Notes: a model not told the origin generated them from the sequence alone. A stretch of 64,000 nucleotides of DNA from Bog-473 sp963788125 (GCA_963788125.1 CAWBFN010000003.1:248001-312000), one strand, 5' to 3'. Positions 7,057 to 15,821 are shown, counted from the first letter of the stretch. Translations and numbers: made by a program.

Positions 7057-8979
7057 TTATTCGGCGTGGGACTGGGAGATCCACGTGGCGTACATCTCGG
7101 CGTAGTCCCCGCCACGGGCGATGAGCTCCTCGTGCGTGCCGAGCTCGAGCAACCGGCCTTCTCCGACCACCACGATGCGGTCGGCGCGCATGGCGGTCGA
7201 CAGCCGGTGGGCGATGAGCACCGCCGTACGGCCCTGCAGGAGCACGTCGAGCGCCGCCTCGACCATCGTCTCGGACTGGAGGTCGAGGTTGGAGGTGGCC
7301 TCGTCCAGCACGAGCACGCGGGGGTGGGCCATGAAGGCCCGAGCCAGCGCGATCAGCTGCCGCTCGCCCGAGGAGAGTGACTGGCCGCGTTCGTGGACGA
7401 CCGTGTCGAGTCCGTAGGGGAGCCGTGCCACGAGCTCGGTCAGCCCCACCTGGTGCACGGCGTCCCAGACGGCGTCGTCGGGTGCTCCCGGCCGGGCGAA
7501 CGATATGTTGTCCCGGATGGAGCCGGCGAAGAGGAAGGGTTCCTGGGGGACGACACCGAGCTGGCTGCGCAACGACTTCAGGGTCACCGACCGCAGGTCG
7601 AAGCCGTCAATGAGCACACGGCCCGCGGTGGGGTCGTAGAAGCGGGTCACCAGTTTGGCCATGGTGGACTTGCCGGCCCCGGTGGCGCCCACGAAGGCCA
7701 CCGTCTCGCCGGGCTCAATGGTCAGGTCGATGTCCTCGAGCACGGGGACCGACGGGTCGTAGCCGAAGGAGACATGCTCGAAGCGGATCCGCCCGCGGAT
7801 CGCCGGGAGCTCGGTGGCGTCGGGGCTCTCGGTGACCGAGGGCTCGCTCTCCAGCAGGGTACGCAGCTTGAACACCGAGGACTGACCCTGCTGATAGACG
7901 TTGTACTGCTGGACGAGGAGCTGGATCGGCTGGAAGAACCGCCCGACGTAGAGGAAGAAGGCGACCAGCGCACCGATCGAGAGCTGATGATGGAGGTACA
8001 TGTTGCCGCCGACGGCGAGGATCACGACCTGGCCGATGACGCCGAGTAGCTGGGTGCCCGGGCCGTAGACCCCGTTGATGCGGCCGGTGTAGTAGTTGGC
8101 CTCGCGGTACGAGCCCACGATGTTGCGGTGCTTCACGACGTTGAAGCTCTGGCGGTTGTGGGCGGTGACCACCCGCACCCCCTGCAGGCTCTCGGACAGG
8201 TCGGCCAGCACGAGGGCGATGCCGTCGCGCACCTTGTCGTAGCCTCGTTCCGAGGCCCGTTTGAACCAGATCGACATGGCGGTCAGCGGAGGGATGACCA
8301 CGACGATGGTAATGACGGCCAACCGGACGTTGGTGGTGAAGAGGAAGACCGAGATGACGACCATGGTCAGCGCTTGGATGGCGAACTGGGCCAGACCGTC
8401 CTGGAGCAGCTGTTGGAGGTTCTCGATGTCGCTCGTCATCCTGCTCATGACGACGCCCGCCTTCTCCTCGGTGAAGAAGTCGAGAGAGAGCCGTTGCAGG
8501 TGGCGGAAGATGGTGACCCGCAGGTCGTTCATCACCCATGAGGCCAGACGCCCCGTCACCCGCACCTGGCCCCACTGGGCCGCCGCCGAGATCCCCACCG
8601 CGGCCAGGTAGGCGAGCGAGAGGAGGACGACCAGACCGAAGTCGTGGTGGCCGGGCTGCATCCCGTCGTCTATGGCCGTCTCGGTCAGCCACGGACCGAG
8701 CTGGGTGGTGACGCCGATGATCCCTACCAGCACCAGGGCCCCGGCCAGCATGCGGGGGTACACCCTGAGGAGGCCGCCCAGGCTTAGCTGGCGCCGTTCC
8801 GCGTCCGAGGGCTGTTGGGAGAACGTGACATCGGATTCGCCCCGGTCGGGCTCCTCGGCCAGCAGGAGATCGACGCCGCTCTGCAGCTCGGGGGGAATGC
8901 CGCCGAACGGCAAGCCGGGCTGGGCCTGACCCGGAGGCCCCTGGGCAAATCCCCCCATACCTCCTCCTCCGCCGAACAT
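7057..8979 (-). CDS. ABC exporter subunit (membrane domain fused to ATPase), catalytically canonical half
   Basis: The 640-residue protein has a Gly-rich N-terminus (MFGGGGGMGG), a six-helix type IV exporter domain (about residues 75-360) and a C-terminal ATPase. Walker A is GATGAGKST at 431-439, the Q-loop reads VVPQEPFLF, the signature is LSSGE at 535-539 and Walker B is VLVLDEATSNLD with Glu560 intact. It overlaps the stop of the upstream ABC gene by one base, so both halves are made from one transcript and presumably form a heterodimer exporting a lipid, peptide or drug. Its signature deviates from LSGGQ, fitting the half that lines the partner's degenerate site. Confidence 0.9.
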   Translation of the reverse strand: MFGGGGGMGGFAQGPPGQAQPGLPFGGIPPELQSGVDLLLAEEPDRGESDVTFSQQPSDAERRQLSLGGLLRVYPRMLAGALVLVGIIGVTTQLGPWLTETAIDDGMQPGHHDFGLVVLLSLAYLAAVGISAAAQWGQVRVTGRLASWVMNDLRVTIFRHLQRLSLDFFTEEKAGVVMSRMTSDIENLQQLLQDGLAQFAIQALTMVVISVFLFTTNVRLAVITIVVVIPPLTAMSIWFKRASERGYDKVRDGIALVLADLSESLQGVRVVTAHNRQSFNVVKHRNIVGSYREANYYTGRINGVYGPGTQLLGVIGQVVILAVGGNMYLHHQLSIGALVAFFLYVGRFFQPIQLLVQQYNVYQQGQSSVFKLRTLLESEPSVTESPDATELPAIRGRIRFEHVSFGYDPSVPVLEDIDLTIEPGETVAFVGATGAGKSTMAKLVTRFYDPTAGRVLIDGFDLRSVTLKSLRSQLGVVPQEPFLFAGSIRDNISFARPGAPDDAVWDAVHQVGLTELVARLPYGLDTVVHERGQSLSSGERQLIALARAFMAHPRVLVLDEATSNLDLQSETMVEAALDVLLQGRTAVLIAHRLSTAMRADRIVVVGEGRLLELGTHEELIARGGDYAEMYATWISQSHAE

Positions 8980-11033
8980 CAGCGGACCGGGCCTTGTCGG
9001 CGATCGACACCGTCACCGGACGCGACACCGCCATCGAACTCGACCTGGAGATCGTCCTCGGCCGCCTCGACCGCCTCGGCCTGGGCCAGGACCTCCGAGT
9101 AGAGCGGCGTGGAGGCGAGCAGCTCGGCATGCGTGCCGTCGGCGACGATCCTCCCGCCGTCGAGCAGCACAACCCGGTCGGCCAGGCTGATGGTGGAGAG
9201 GCGATGGGCCACGATGAGCGTCGTCCGGTCCTGCATCAACCGGCGCAGCGCGGAGTGGATCTTCTGCTCCACCTTGACGTCGATGGCACTCGTGGCGTCG
9301 TCGAGAATGAGGATCGGGGGATTGACGAGGAGCGCACGGGCGATGGCGATTCGCTGACGCTGCCCACCCGAGAGCGTGTAGCCGCGCTCTCCGACAACCG
9401 TGTCGTACCCTGCGGGGAGCTGTCTGATGAAGACGTCGGCGCCGGAGGCCTGGGCCGCGGCGACGATCTCTTCGCGGCCGGCGTCGGGACGCCCGTAGGC
9501 GATGTTGTCCCGAATGGAGACCGAGAAGAGGAACGGCTCGTCGAGGACCACGCCGATGTTGCCCCGCAGGCTGGTCAGGGTCAGGTCCCGGACGTCCTGA
9601 TCGTCGACGAGAACGGCTCCGTCGCTCACGTCGTAGAAGCGGGCGACGAGCCGGGCGATGGTGGACTTGCCGCTACCCGTCCGGCCGACCAGGGCCACGG
9701 TCTCTCCGGGTCGGATGTGCAGATTGAACTCGGACAGCACGTCGGGATTCCCCCCGTCCTCGACCGAGAGGGCGACCCGGCTCTGCGTCCCGTAGGCGAA
9801 GCGCACATTCTCGAACCGAACATCACCCCGGCAGTCGGTCAGTTCCTTCGCGTCCGGGCGATCGACCACGGAGGGCCGCTCGTCGAGGATCTCGTAGATG
9901 CGCTCGGCCGACGCGGAGGCGCGCTGCCCCATCATGATCAGCATGCCGAGCATCATGAACGGGGCCTGCATCATCAGCAGGTAGGCGTTGAACGCCAGAA
10001 TGGCGCCGAATCCCAGCTTCCCCTGAATGACCATATAGCCGCCGAAGAGGAGCACCAGGGCCAGTCCGACCTGGGACAGGTTCTGGATCACGGGCGTGTA
10101 GCGGGACCGCAGGTCGGCGTCTTTGATGTAGCTCCACTGCACCCTGTCGGCCGCGGTGGCCAGCTTGCGCAGCTGTTCCTCCTCGGCGGCGAACGACTTG
10201 ACGACCCGCACGCCGTTGACGTTCTCGTCGACCACGGTCGCCACCTCGGCCAGGCGGGACTGGATCAGCCAGGACACCGGGAAGAGGACCTTGCGCATGC
10301 GAATGCCCGTCCAGTAAATGAAGGGCATGGTCACCATCGCCACCAGGGCCAGCACCACGTTGATGGAGAGCATGTAGCCGAAGGCCACCAGGGCGATGGA
10401 GCACTGGACCAAAATGAGGGGGGCGAAGGTGAGGTACATCTGCACCGAGCGGATGTCCGAGTTGGCCCGGGAGATCAGCTGACCCGACTGCACACGGTCG
10501 TAGAACGGGAACGACATACGGGTGAGGTGCTCGTAGATGCCGTTGCGCAGGTCGAACTCTATGTTGTAGGCCATTTTGTAGAGGGCGTTTCGCGAGATGT
10601 ACCCCGCCACCGCCCCGACCAGCCCGAGTACCAGCACCCACTCGACGTAGAAGTGCAGGGGCACGGTGTGCTTTTCGAGCGAGTTGTCGATGGCGTGATT
10701 GAGGAGGTCGGGGATCTGGACCTGAATGACCAGGCCGACGAAGGACAGGATGATGGCGGTGAGGAAGAGCGCCTTGTGGGAAGCGACGACCGGGTAGGCC
10801 CGCCGCAGCCAGGTCTTGGAGGAGTCGGGATCCACGGTGGCCTTGGGCCTCTTGTAGATGCTGGTGACCCCCATGGGGACGTAGGCCGCCAGGGGCAGTT
10901 GTCGCACCACCGTGTCGGCGCCGGCCGCTTCCCCGGCGCCGTTTCCCCCCGGCCGGCCGATGCGCCGGCGAGCCTGTCTTCGGTGGTGCTCACTGGACCT
11001 GCTTCCGCATCTGGTGGAAGTTGGCCATGGCAT
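8979..11033 (-). CDS. ABC exporter subunit (membrane domain fused to ATPase), degenerate half
   Basis: As drawn the product has 684 residues, but the first 53 overlap the MarR gene and look unlike protein; ATG at 10874 (residue 54) or the GTG pair near 10907 are more likely starts. Six membrane helices span about residues 85-365. Walker A is GRTGSGKST (450-458) and the signature is LSGGQ, but the Q-loop reads VVLDEP with Asp498 in place of Gln, and Walker B ends LDDATS with Asp579 in place of the catalytic Glu. This is the pattern of the degenerate site in heterodimeric exporters. It follows marR and precedes the second subunit. Confidence 0.88.
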   Translation of the reverse strand: MPWPTSTRCGSRSSEHHRRQARRRIGRPGGNGAGEAAGADTVVRQLPLAAYVPMGVTSIYKRPKATVDPDSSKTWLRRAYPVVASHKALFLTAIILSFVGLVIQVQIPDLLNHAIDNSLEKHTVPLHFYVEWVLVLGLVGAVAGYISRNALYKMAYNIEFDLRNGIYEHLTRMSFPFYDRVQSGQLISRANSDIRSVQMYLTFAPLILVQCSIALVAFGYMLSINVVLALVAMVTMPFIYWTGIRMRKVLFPVSWLIQSRLAEVATVVDENVNGVRVVKSFAAEEEQLRKLATAADRVQWSYIKDADLRSRYTPVIQNLSQVGLALVLLFGGYMVIQGKLGFGAILAFNAYLLMMQAPFMMLGMLIMMGQRASASAERIYEILDERPSVVDRPDAKELTDCRGDVRFENVRFAYGTQSRVALSVEDGGNPDVLSEFNLHIRPGETVALVGRTGSGKSTIARLVARFYDVSDGAVLVDDQDVRDLTLTSLRGNIGVVLDEPFLFSVSIRDNIAYGRPDAGREEIVAAAQASGADVFIRQLPAGYDTVVGERGYTLSGGQRQRIAIARALLVNPPILILDDATSAIDVKVEQKIHSALRRLMQDRTTLIVAHRLSTISLADRVVLLDGGRIVADGTHAELLASTPLYSEVLAQAEAVEAAEDDLQVEFDGGVASGDGVDRRQGPVR

Positions 11034-11481
11034 GGCCCCACAGCTCCAATGAGCGGAGCACCATCAGCTCGTCGGGGTCGGGTAGGCAGGCGGCGATCGA
11101 CTCCAGGTACTCGTCGACGCACAGGTCGGCCGCCGCCACCATGCGTTCGCCCTCCGCGGTCAGGCGCAGCGTGATCCGCCGCCGGTCGCTCTCCTCGTGG
11201 CTGCGGTCCACCAGGCCCCGGGCCACGAGCCCGTCGATGACGGCGGTGATGGACGGTGGGCGCACGGCCAGGCGTTGGGCCAGACCGGAGGCGGCGGCCG
11301 AGCCCTCCGACAGGATCCCCAGCACCCGGTACTGGGGCAGGGTCAGATCGATCTGGGCCAGGGCGATCTCGACCCGCTTGGACAACCAGGCCGTGACGCG
11401 CCCGTAGGTGCCGGGTCCCGGCCGTTCACCGGCCGGTACCGAGGGTGTGATGGTCGTGGGAGTAGACACTTCGACCATCAT
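10990..11481 (-). CDS. MarR-family transcriptional regulator
   Basis: The product has 163 residues (ATG at 11481, or the adjacent ATG at 11478). A winged-helix domain is visible: LTLPQYRVLGIL, the recognition region ASGLAQRLAVRPPSITAVIDGLVARGLVDR, and the wing SHEESDRRRITLRLTAEGERMV. MarR dimers usually repress a nearby exporter and release DNA on binding a small ligand. It lies directly upstream of the two ABC genes on the same strand, and a perfect inverted repeat sits against its start codon with no obvious ribosome site, so autoregulation of the marR-ABC operon is likely. Confidence 0.88.
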   Translation of the reverse strand: MMVEVSTPTTITPSVPAGERPGPGTYGRVTAWLSKRVEIALAQIDLTLPQYRVLGILSEGSAAASGLAQRLAVRPPSITAVIDGLVARGLVDRSHEESDRRRITLRLTAEGERMVAAADLCVDEYLESIAACLPDPDELMVLRSLELWGHAMANFHQMRKQVQ

Positions 11482-11483
11482 AC

Positions 11484-11500
11484 AGTTAGGCTTTCTAACT
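11484..11500. promoter_or_regulatory. Probable MarR operator
   Basis: AGTTAG and CTAACT form perfect six-base arms around a five-base spacer, giving a 17-base palindrome typical of MarR sites. It fills the gap between the stop of the DUF3151 gene (11499) and the ATG of marR (11481), in a short AT-rich patch that stands out from the GC-rich surroundings. Binding there would block transcription or translation initiation of marR and the ABC genes. Confidence 0.65.
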
Positions 11501-11939
11501 ACAAACGGTGGGTGCTCCACTCGGGATCGAGCTGGCGCAGGAAGAGGGCGCAGCGCTGCTCCTCGTCGGTCTCCCCGATGGCCCCCGCCGCCAGCTCGAG
11601 GGCGTGGAGGGACCGTAGGAATCCCCGGTTGGATTCGTGGCCCCACCGTACATACCCCGATCCCCGCCAGCCCGCGGCCCGCAGGGCGTCGAGCCCCCGG
11701 TGATAGCCGACCCGGGCGAAGGCGTACCGGTCGATGTGGGCGTCGGCCAGTTCGGCCAGGGTGGCCCAGGCTTGGAGGCAGCGGGGATCGCGCGCCGCCA
11801 CGGCGGAGACGGCGGCCCGGCGCTCGGCCTCGGGGAGGGCCAGCGCGCCTTCGAGGGCATCGGCCAGATCGGGGCTGAGTGGCTCCAGCACCGTCTCCGG
11901 GCTCCCGCTGGTGAAGTGGACGGAGTGTTCGGTCGCCAT
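11499..11939 (-). CDS. DUF3151 family protein
   Basis: This 146-residue protein matches the actinobacterial DUF3151 family by pattern: a Leu/Ala-rich helical first half, then CLQAWATLAELADAHI, YAFARVGYHRGLDALRAAGW and WGHESNRGFLRSLHALELAAGAIGE before the acidic end. Function is unknown. The ATG at 11939 gives a product of family length; the open frame continues upstream through a tandem repeat as a Pro-rich stretch, which I exclude. It is on the same strand as marR and 17 bases upstream of it, so it may be co-transcribed with that operon. Confidence 0.8.
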   Translation of the reverse strand: MATEHSVHFTSGSPETVLEPLSPDLADALEGALALPEAERRAAVSAVAARDPRCLQAWATLAELADAHIDRYAFARVGYHRGLDALRAAGWRGSGYVRWGHESNRGFLRSLHALELAAGAIGETDEEQRCALFLRQLDPEWSTHRL

Positions 11940-11956
11940 GGCCTTCCATGTTACGG

Positions 11957-12028
11957 GCGGGGGTGGTGTTCCGGACGGGGGTGGTGTTCCGGACGGGGCT
12001 GGTGTTCCGGACGGGGGTGGTGTTCCGG
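11957..12028. repeat. Four tandem copies of an 18-base unit
   Basis: Four consecutive units occur at 11957-11974, 11975-11992, 11993-12010 and 12011-12028, with consensus ACGGGGGTGGTGTTCCGG and one or two differences per copy. They occupy the 148-base space between the divergent DUF3151 and thioesterase starts, so they lie in or beside two promoters. They could be a regulatory repeat or a copy-number-variable spacer. Confidence 0.85.
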
Positions 12029-12087
12029 GCCTGACGGGCGGGCGGGGATCGGTGGGGACGGTGTTGGGCGGTACTGTTCGCGCCACT

Positions 12088-12540
12088 GTGGGACGGGAGA
12101 CGACGAGCGGAGCACAACGACGTCCCCCGGCGGCGTCGTCCGATCCGGACGACTACCGGTTCGTGCATTCGATCCGCACCCGCTTTGCCGAAACCGACGC
12201 CATGGGGATCATCCACCACGCGGCCTACCTGCCCTATCTCGAAGAGGCGCGCGTGGCGTACCTGCGCCGGCTCGGGCACCCCTATGGCGAGGTGCGAAGG
12301 GAAGGGATCAACTTCGCCGTGCTGGAGGTGGCGGTCCAGTACCGGCGACCTCTGTTCTTTGACGACCAGGTCGACATCCACGTGCGGGCGGCCGCCAGGA
12401 GCCGCGCCACCTTCCAGTTGGGATACCTGCTGACGGTCGATCATGAGGTCCATGCCACGGCGGTCACCGTGCACGGGTGTGTCGACGCCGACGGCAGGGC
12501 GCGCCGACTTCCGTCATGGATCGGTGACGCCTTCGTGTGA
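12088..12540 (+). CDS. Acyl-CoA thioesterase, 4-hydroxybenzoyl-CoA thioesterase type (hot-dog fold)
   Basis: With the GTG at 12088 the product has 150 residues. The 4HBT motif is clear: IRTRFAETDAMGIIHHAAYLPYLEEARVAYL near residues 32-62, where the Asp of ETDAMG and the following His pair correspond to the active-site loop. The strand pattern VAVQYRRPLFFDDQVDIHVRAA follows. Enzymes of this type hydrolyse small or medium acyl-CoAs. Upstream in-frame sequence is the tandem repeat and is unlikely to be translated. It diverges from the DUF3151 gene. Confidence 0.8.
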   Translation: MGRETTSGAQRRPPAASSDPDDYRFVHSIRTRFAETDAMGIIHHAAYLPYLEEARVAYLRRLGHPYGEVRREGINFAVLEVAVQYRRPLFFDDQVDIHVRAAARSRATFQLGYLLTVDHEVHATAVTVHGCVDADGRARRLPSWIGDAFV

Positions 12541-12570
12541 CGGATCGGCCGTGTCGTTGGCCCAGGGGAA

Positions 12571-12942
12571 CTAGAGGGTCGAGCCCGGGAGGGTGCCGCG
12601 GAACTCCCACCGATTGCCGGCCGGGTCCTGGCAGAACACGACGCGGAGCTTCTCCGCATTGCGGGCGCTGTACTCGAGCCCGACCTCCTCAAGTCTTTCC
12701 TCCAGCGCGCCGAGCGAGTCGCCGAGCTCGAGAGCGACGTGGGCTCGTGTCGAGGGGTGGTGGTCCGGATCCTCGCTGAGGTGGATCTGTGTACCGTCCT
12801 CGCCCTCGAACCACAGGGCGGTGGGTGGCGTCCCGGGGGTCAGCTCCATCGGCCGGTAGCTGAGGAGGTCGGTGAGGAAGGCGGTCTCGGCGTCCGCTCC
12901 ATCGACCGGAATGCTCAGGTTGACGTGGTGAAGGCGCAGCAC
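12571..12942 (-). CDS. VOC (glyoxalase/bleomycin-resistance) family protein
   Basis: The 123-residue protein begins with MLRLHHVNLSIPV, the first metal-ligand strand of VOC proteins, continues with ALWFEGEDGTQIHLSED and a helix with HVALELGD, and ends VVFCQDPAGNRWEFRG, the usual last strand with the Glu ligand. The His, His, Glu pattern suggests a metal-dependent dioxygenase, isomerase or binding protein. The substrate is unknown. It converges with the thioesterase gene and lies just downstream of the ALDH gene on the same strand. Confidence 0.75.
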   Translation of the reverse strand: MLRLHHVNLSIPVDGADAETAFLTDLLSYRPMELTPGTPPTALWFEGEDGTQIHLSEDPDHHPSTRAHVALELGDSLGALEERLEEVGLEYSARNAEKLRVVFCQDPAGNRWEFRGTLPGSTL

Positions 12943-12994
12943 AAGGCGATGGTACCAGCGGGCGCCGACCCCGCGACCGGCTGACGAAGGTGTG

Positions 12995-14557
12995 TCACCG
13001 CGGGGGCAGGCGGGAGTAGCTGGCGAAGTTCCCGAAGAGCTGTTCGTGCTCGCCTTCGCGGCCGTAGGTCACCGCTTGCACGAGGAGATCGCCACCGACG
13101 AAGGCTCCCTTCCACGAGGCACCGAGCCCCCCGAACACCTCCTCCCGGTCCCCGCGGCTGCGGGGCTTGTTGATGCCCACCTTGAAGGCCTGAAGCTCCT
13201 CGGACATCTGGGCGCCCGCCTCGACGTCGTCGGTGGCAATGCTGGCAACGAGAGATCCGTTGGACGCGTTCATCGCGGCGACCAGCTCGGCCCGGGTGTC
13301 CACGACGACCACCGAGTCCAGCGGGCCGAACGGCTCGGCATGGTGGAGCGACCACGACGCGGGGGGCTGGAGCACACAGGAGGGCGCGATGTAGGCCGAG
13401 GTGTCCTGCACGTCGAGGAACCTCCCGTCACCGACCGATCCACGGTAGAGAGGTATGCCCCCGCCCCTCACCGCCTCATCGAACTGCGCCGACAGCTCGG
13501 ACGCCTTGTTGGCGTGGATGACCGGTCCGAAGTCCAGATCGGGGAGGGGGTCGTCGGGATGGTCGACGGCAAGCGGATTTCCGAATCGGACGGCGCTGAC
13601 CACCGGCAGGTACGTGGCGAGGAAGGCGGGCATGAGCCGGCGCTGTACGACGTAGCGCGGGTAGGCCGTGCAGCGTTGCTTGGCGTACTCGAACCCCCTG
13701 CGCATATGTTGCGCCAGGAGATGCCACTGCGAGAAGTCCCAGATCCCCCACGCGTTCAGGCCTTCCTGCTCGAGCATGTGGCGACGGCCGGTGTCGGCCA
13801 GCGAGACGGCGGCCCGCCGCCCGTTGGCCCGGCCTCCGACAAAGGCCAACGCCCCGATGCCCTCCGAGCGGATGAGGACCTCGCCCATGTGCGATCCCAT
13901 TCCCGAGAGCAGCGTGACGGGCAGTCCGGCTCGCCGCATGAGGGCGTGGGCGAGGGTCAGGGAGTGGAACCCCCCTTGGCTCGGGGTCTTGGCCACCACG
14001 GCGTTGCCGGCCAGTGCCTGGACGAGCTCGGCGTGCACCTGCACGCTCATCGGGTAGTTCCAGCTGGCGATGTTGGACACCGGTCCGGGCAGGGGTTGGC
14101 GCTGCGTGCCGTCGCCCGCGGTGAGCTGACGCTCGATCTGGCCGAGGTACCACCGCACACCGTCTATGCAGCGATCCACGTCGGCGCAGGCCAGACGCCA
14201 GGGCTTGCCGATCTCCCACACGAGGAGGAGGGCAAGCAGGTCGCGCTGTTCGATCAGTCCGTCCACCGCATCCGACACCCGTGACCGGCGCTCGTCCAGA
14301 TCGACCGCGACCCACGCCCGATGCTCATGGAGGGCGTGCTCCACCGCCGCCACAGCCTCTTCGTAGTCGACCAGCGGTGGGCCCGGGATCGGTGTGCCGT
14401 CAACGGCGTTGACGTGGTCTCCCGGAATGCCGATCCTCCGCCACTCGCCGCGGGTGAGGTTGCGGAGGCGATCGGAGTCGAACGCCTCGGGCGCCACCTG
14501 GACGCACCGCGCGTAGGTCTCCCACCACGACGTACCTGGCTTGAGAATCAACGCCAC
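12995..14557 (-). CDS. Divergent aldehyde dehydrogenase-family protein
   Basis: This 520-residue protein follows the ALDH plan: the cofactor region NIASWNYPMSVQVHAELVQALAGNAVVAKTPSQGG (about 162-196), the second glycine region AFVGGRANGRRA, the Glu motif MLEQEGLN (Glu263) and the Cys motif KQRCTAYPRYVVQ (Cys296). The usual LELGGKN is altered to LEQEGLN and the usual GQxC to KQRC, so it is far from classical members, but both catalytic residues appear kept. The substrate is unknown. It sits downstream of an SDR gene on the same strand, suggesting a pathway in which an alcohol is oxidised stepwise. Confidence 0.8.
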   Translation of the reverse strand: MALILKPGTSWWETYARCVQVAPEAFDSDRLRNLTRGEWRRIGIPGDHVNAVDGTPIPGPPLVDYEEAVAAVEHALHEHRAWVAVDLDERRSRVSDAVDGLIEQRDLLALLLVWEIGKPWRLACADVDRCIDGVRWYLGQIERQLTAGDGTQRQPLPGPVSNIASWNYPMSVQVHAELVQALAGNAVVAKTPSQGGFHSLTLAHALMRRAGLPVTLLSGMGSHMGEVLIRSEGIGALAFVGGRANGRRAAVSLADTGRRHMLEQEGLNAWGIWDFSQWHLLAQHMRRGFEYAKQRCTAYPRYVVQRRLMPAFLATYLPVVSAVRFGNPLAVDHPDDPLPDLDFGPVIHANKASELSAQFDEAVRGGGIPLYRGSVGDGRFLDVQDTSAYIAPSCVLQPPASWSLHHAEPFGPLDSVVVVDTRAELVAAMNASNGSLVASIATDDVEAGAQMSEELQAFKVGINKPRSRGDREEVFGGLGASWKGAFVGGDLLVQAVTYGREGEHEQLFGNFASYSRLPPR

Positions 14558-14631
14558 GGGCCGGCCTCCCCGCCATGCAGGTCACCCGCCCTGCGTGGCG
14601 GGATCCTACCCGCTCGCTCCCACAGTTGGTT

Positions 14632-14668
14632 CGGGGCAATCGGTTCAGGTGCGGGGCAATCTGTTCAG
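14632..14668. repeat. Twenty-base tandem duplication at the SDR 3' end
   Basis: CGGGGCAATCGGTTCAG at 14632-14648 is repeated at 14652-14668 with one change (CGGGGCAATCTGTTCAG), separated by GTG, giving a 20-base period. The second copy contains the stop codon of the reverse-strand SDR gene (14665-14667). It looks like a local slippage duplication. Confidence 0.7.
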
Positions 14669-15405
14669 AGCATCGTGCTCCCGGCGTTCACGTGGAGCGT
14701 CTGGCCGGTGATGTAGCGCGCCTCTTCACTCACCAGGAACGCCACCGCGGTGGCGATGTCGTCGGGCACGAGGACCACACCCATCGGGTTGGCGATGCGA
14801 GAGGATGTCGCCATCTCGAGCATCTGCCGATCCTCGGGCCATGAGCGGCGGGTCATCGGCGTGTCGACGACTCCGGGGGCGACCACGTTCGCCGTGACGC
14901 CGGCGGCCGCCCCGTCGTGTGCCATGGCGCGCGTGAACCCGACGAGCCCGGCCTTCGACGCCGAGTACGCCGCGGTGCCCGGCCCGGCCCGGAAGGCCGA
15001 TCCCGAGGAGATGGAGACCACCCGGCCCCACCTCCGCTCGATCATGCCGCCGAGCACGTGGCGGCTCACCAGGAACGCCCCGGTCAGATTGGTGGCGATC
15101 ATCCTGTCCCAGAGCTCGTCGGTCATCTGGTGCACCGCAGCGCCGTCGGAGATGCCGGCGCAGTTGACGAGGATGTCGGCCGGACCCAGGTCGTCCTCGA
15201 GCTGTTGGCCCGCGCTGGCTACCGATGGCGGGTCACCGACATCGCACGTGACCCAGGTGGCACAGGGCACTTCCTCGGCCGGTGGCACCAGATCGAGCAC
15301 GGCCACCGCCGCCGATGCGGCGGTCAACTGGGCGACGATCGCCGAGCCGATGCCTCCGGAACCTCCCGTGACCCATGCCGTCCGGCCGGATAGATCGAGC
15401 TGCAT
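14665..15405 (-). CDS. Short-chain dehydrogenase/reductase, FabG-like
   Basis: The product is 246 residues, a classical SDR. The cofactor loop is WVTGGSGGIGSA near residues 11-22, the NAG-type motif reads ILVNCAGI, the catalytic Ser is in VVSISSGSAF and the YxxxK motif is AAYSASKAG. The C-terminus, YITGQTLHVNAGSTML, is typical of FabG-like oxidoreductases. An Asp near residue 38 (AVLDLV) after the second strand suggests NAD rather than NADP. It probably oxidises a hydroxy-acyl or alicyclic alcohol; the substrate is unknown. It is followed by the ALDH gene on the same strand. Confidence 0.85.
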   Translation of the reverse strand: MQLDLSGRTAWVTGGSGGIGSAIVAQLTAASAAVAVLDLVPPAEEVPCATWVTCDVGDPPSVASAGQQLEDDLGPADILVNCAGISDGAAVHQMTDELWDRMIATNLTGAFLVSRHVLGGMIERRWGRVVSISSGSAFRAGPGTAAYSASKAGLVGFTRAMAHDGAAAGVTANVVAPGVVDTPMTRRSWPEDRQMLEMATSSRIANPMGVVLVPDDIATAVAFLVSEEARYITGQTLHVNAGSTML

Positions 15406-15503
15406 CTCTTCGCCTCCCCGTGAGGCCGCCGCCGGCCCCCTCGCTTCTCTTGTGGATCATCGCTTGTGGATCACCGCTTGTCGCTCTCGTGGTGTTTCCC
15501 GCG

Positions 15504-15821
15504 TCACGGCGACGGTGCTCGCACGCCCCTCTTCTCCACCACGACTCCGGGACCGTTGAGCCTCAGCCGGCAGGCGAGCCTGGTCAGCGGAGTCCTCGCC
15601 CGCGCCGGCATACGCGTCTGCATCGCCAGGAGCTCGTCGTCCTCCGGCGGCTGTGTGTGGAGCTCACCGGCCGTCACGGTGACGAAGCACAACATGCATT
15701 CGGCTTGACCCCAGCAGCTCGTCGGCCACCGGTAGCCGAGCCGCCATGCCGCCTCGGCTACCGATTCGCCGGGTCGCACATCGAACTCGAATCCGGACGG
15801 CTCAACGCGCACAATCGTCAT
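15504..15821 (-). CDS. Plant-type [2Fe-2S] ferredoxin
   Basis: The 105-residue protein carries the cluster motif CWGQAECMLC (Cys-X5-Cys-X2-Cys, residues about 36-45) with the fourth Cys in LACRL near residue 84, the spacing of [2Fe-2S] ferredoxins of the adrenodoxin/plant superfamily. The N-terminal FDVRPGESVAEAAWRLGYRWPTSC agrees with the fold. It would pass electrons to an oxygenase; the P450 at 20.7 kb is the only such partner in the window, though it is not adjacent. It lies upstream of the SDR and ALDH genes on the same strand. Confidence 0.85.
   Translation of the reverse strand: MTIVRVEPSGFEFDVRPGESVAEAAWRLGYRWPTSCWGQAECMLCFVTVTAGELHTQPPEDDELLAMQTRMPARARTPLTRLACRLRLNGPGVVVEKRGVRAPSP

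Noticed and set aside
8994..11174. 726-codon forward open frame opposite the second ABC gene
   Set aside because: It is antisense to a clear ABC exporter and has the His/Asp/Gly/Val-rich composition typical of high-GC shadow frames; no family motif is present.
11957..12028. CRISPR-like array
   Set aside because: The units are directly adjacent 18-mers without spacers and no cas genes are present.
11940..12086. N-terminal Pro-rich extension of DUF3151 through the tandem repeat
   Set aside because: The family length is met from the ATG at 11939 and the extension is encoded only by repeats; the same repeats extend the thioesterase frame on the other strand, so at most one could be coding.
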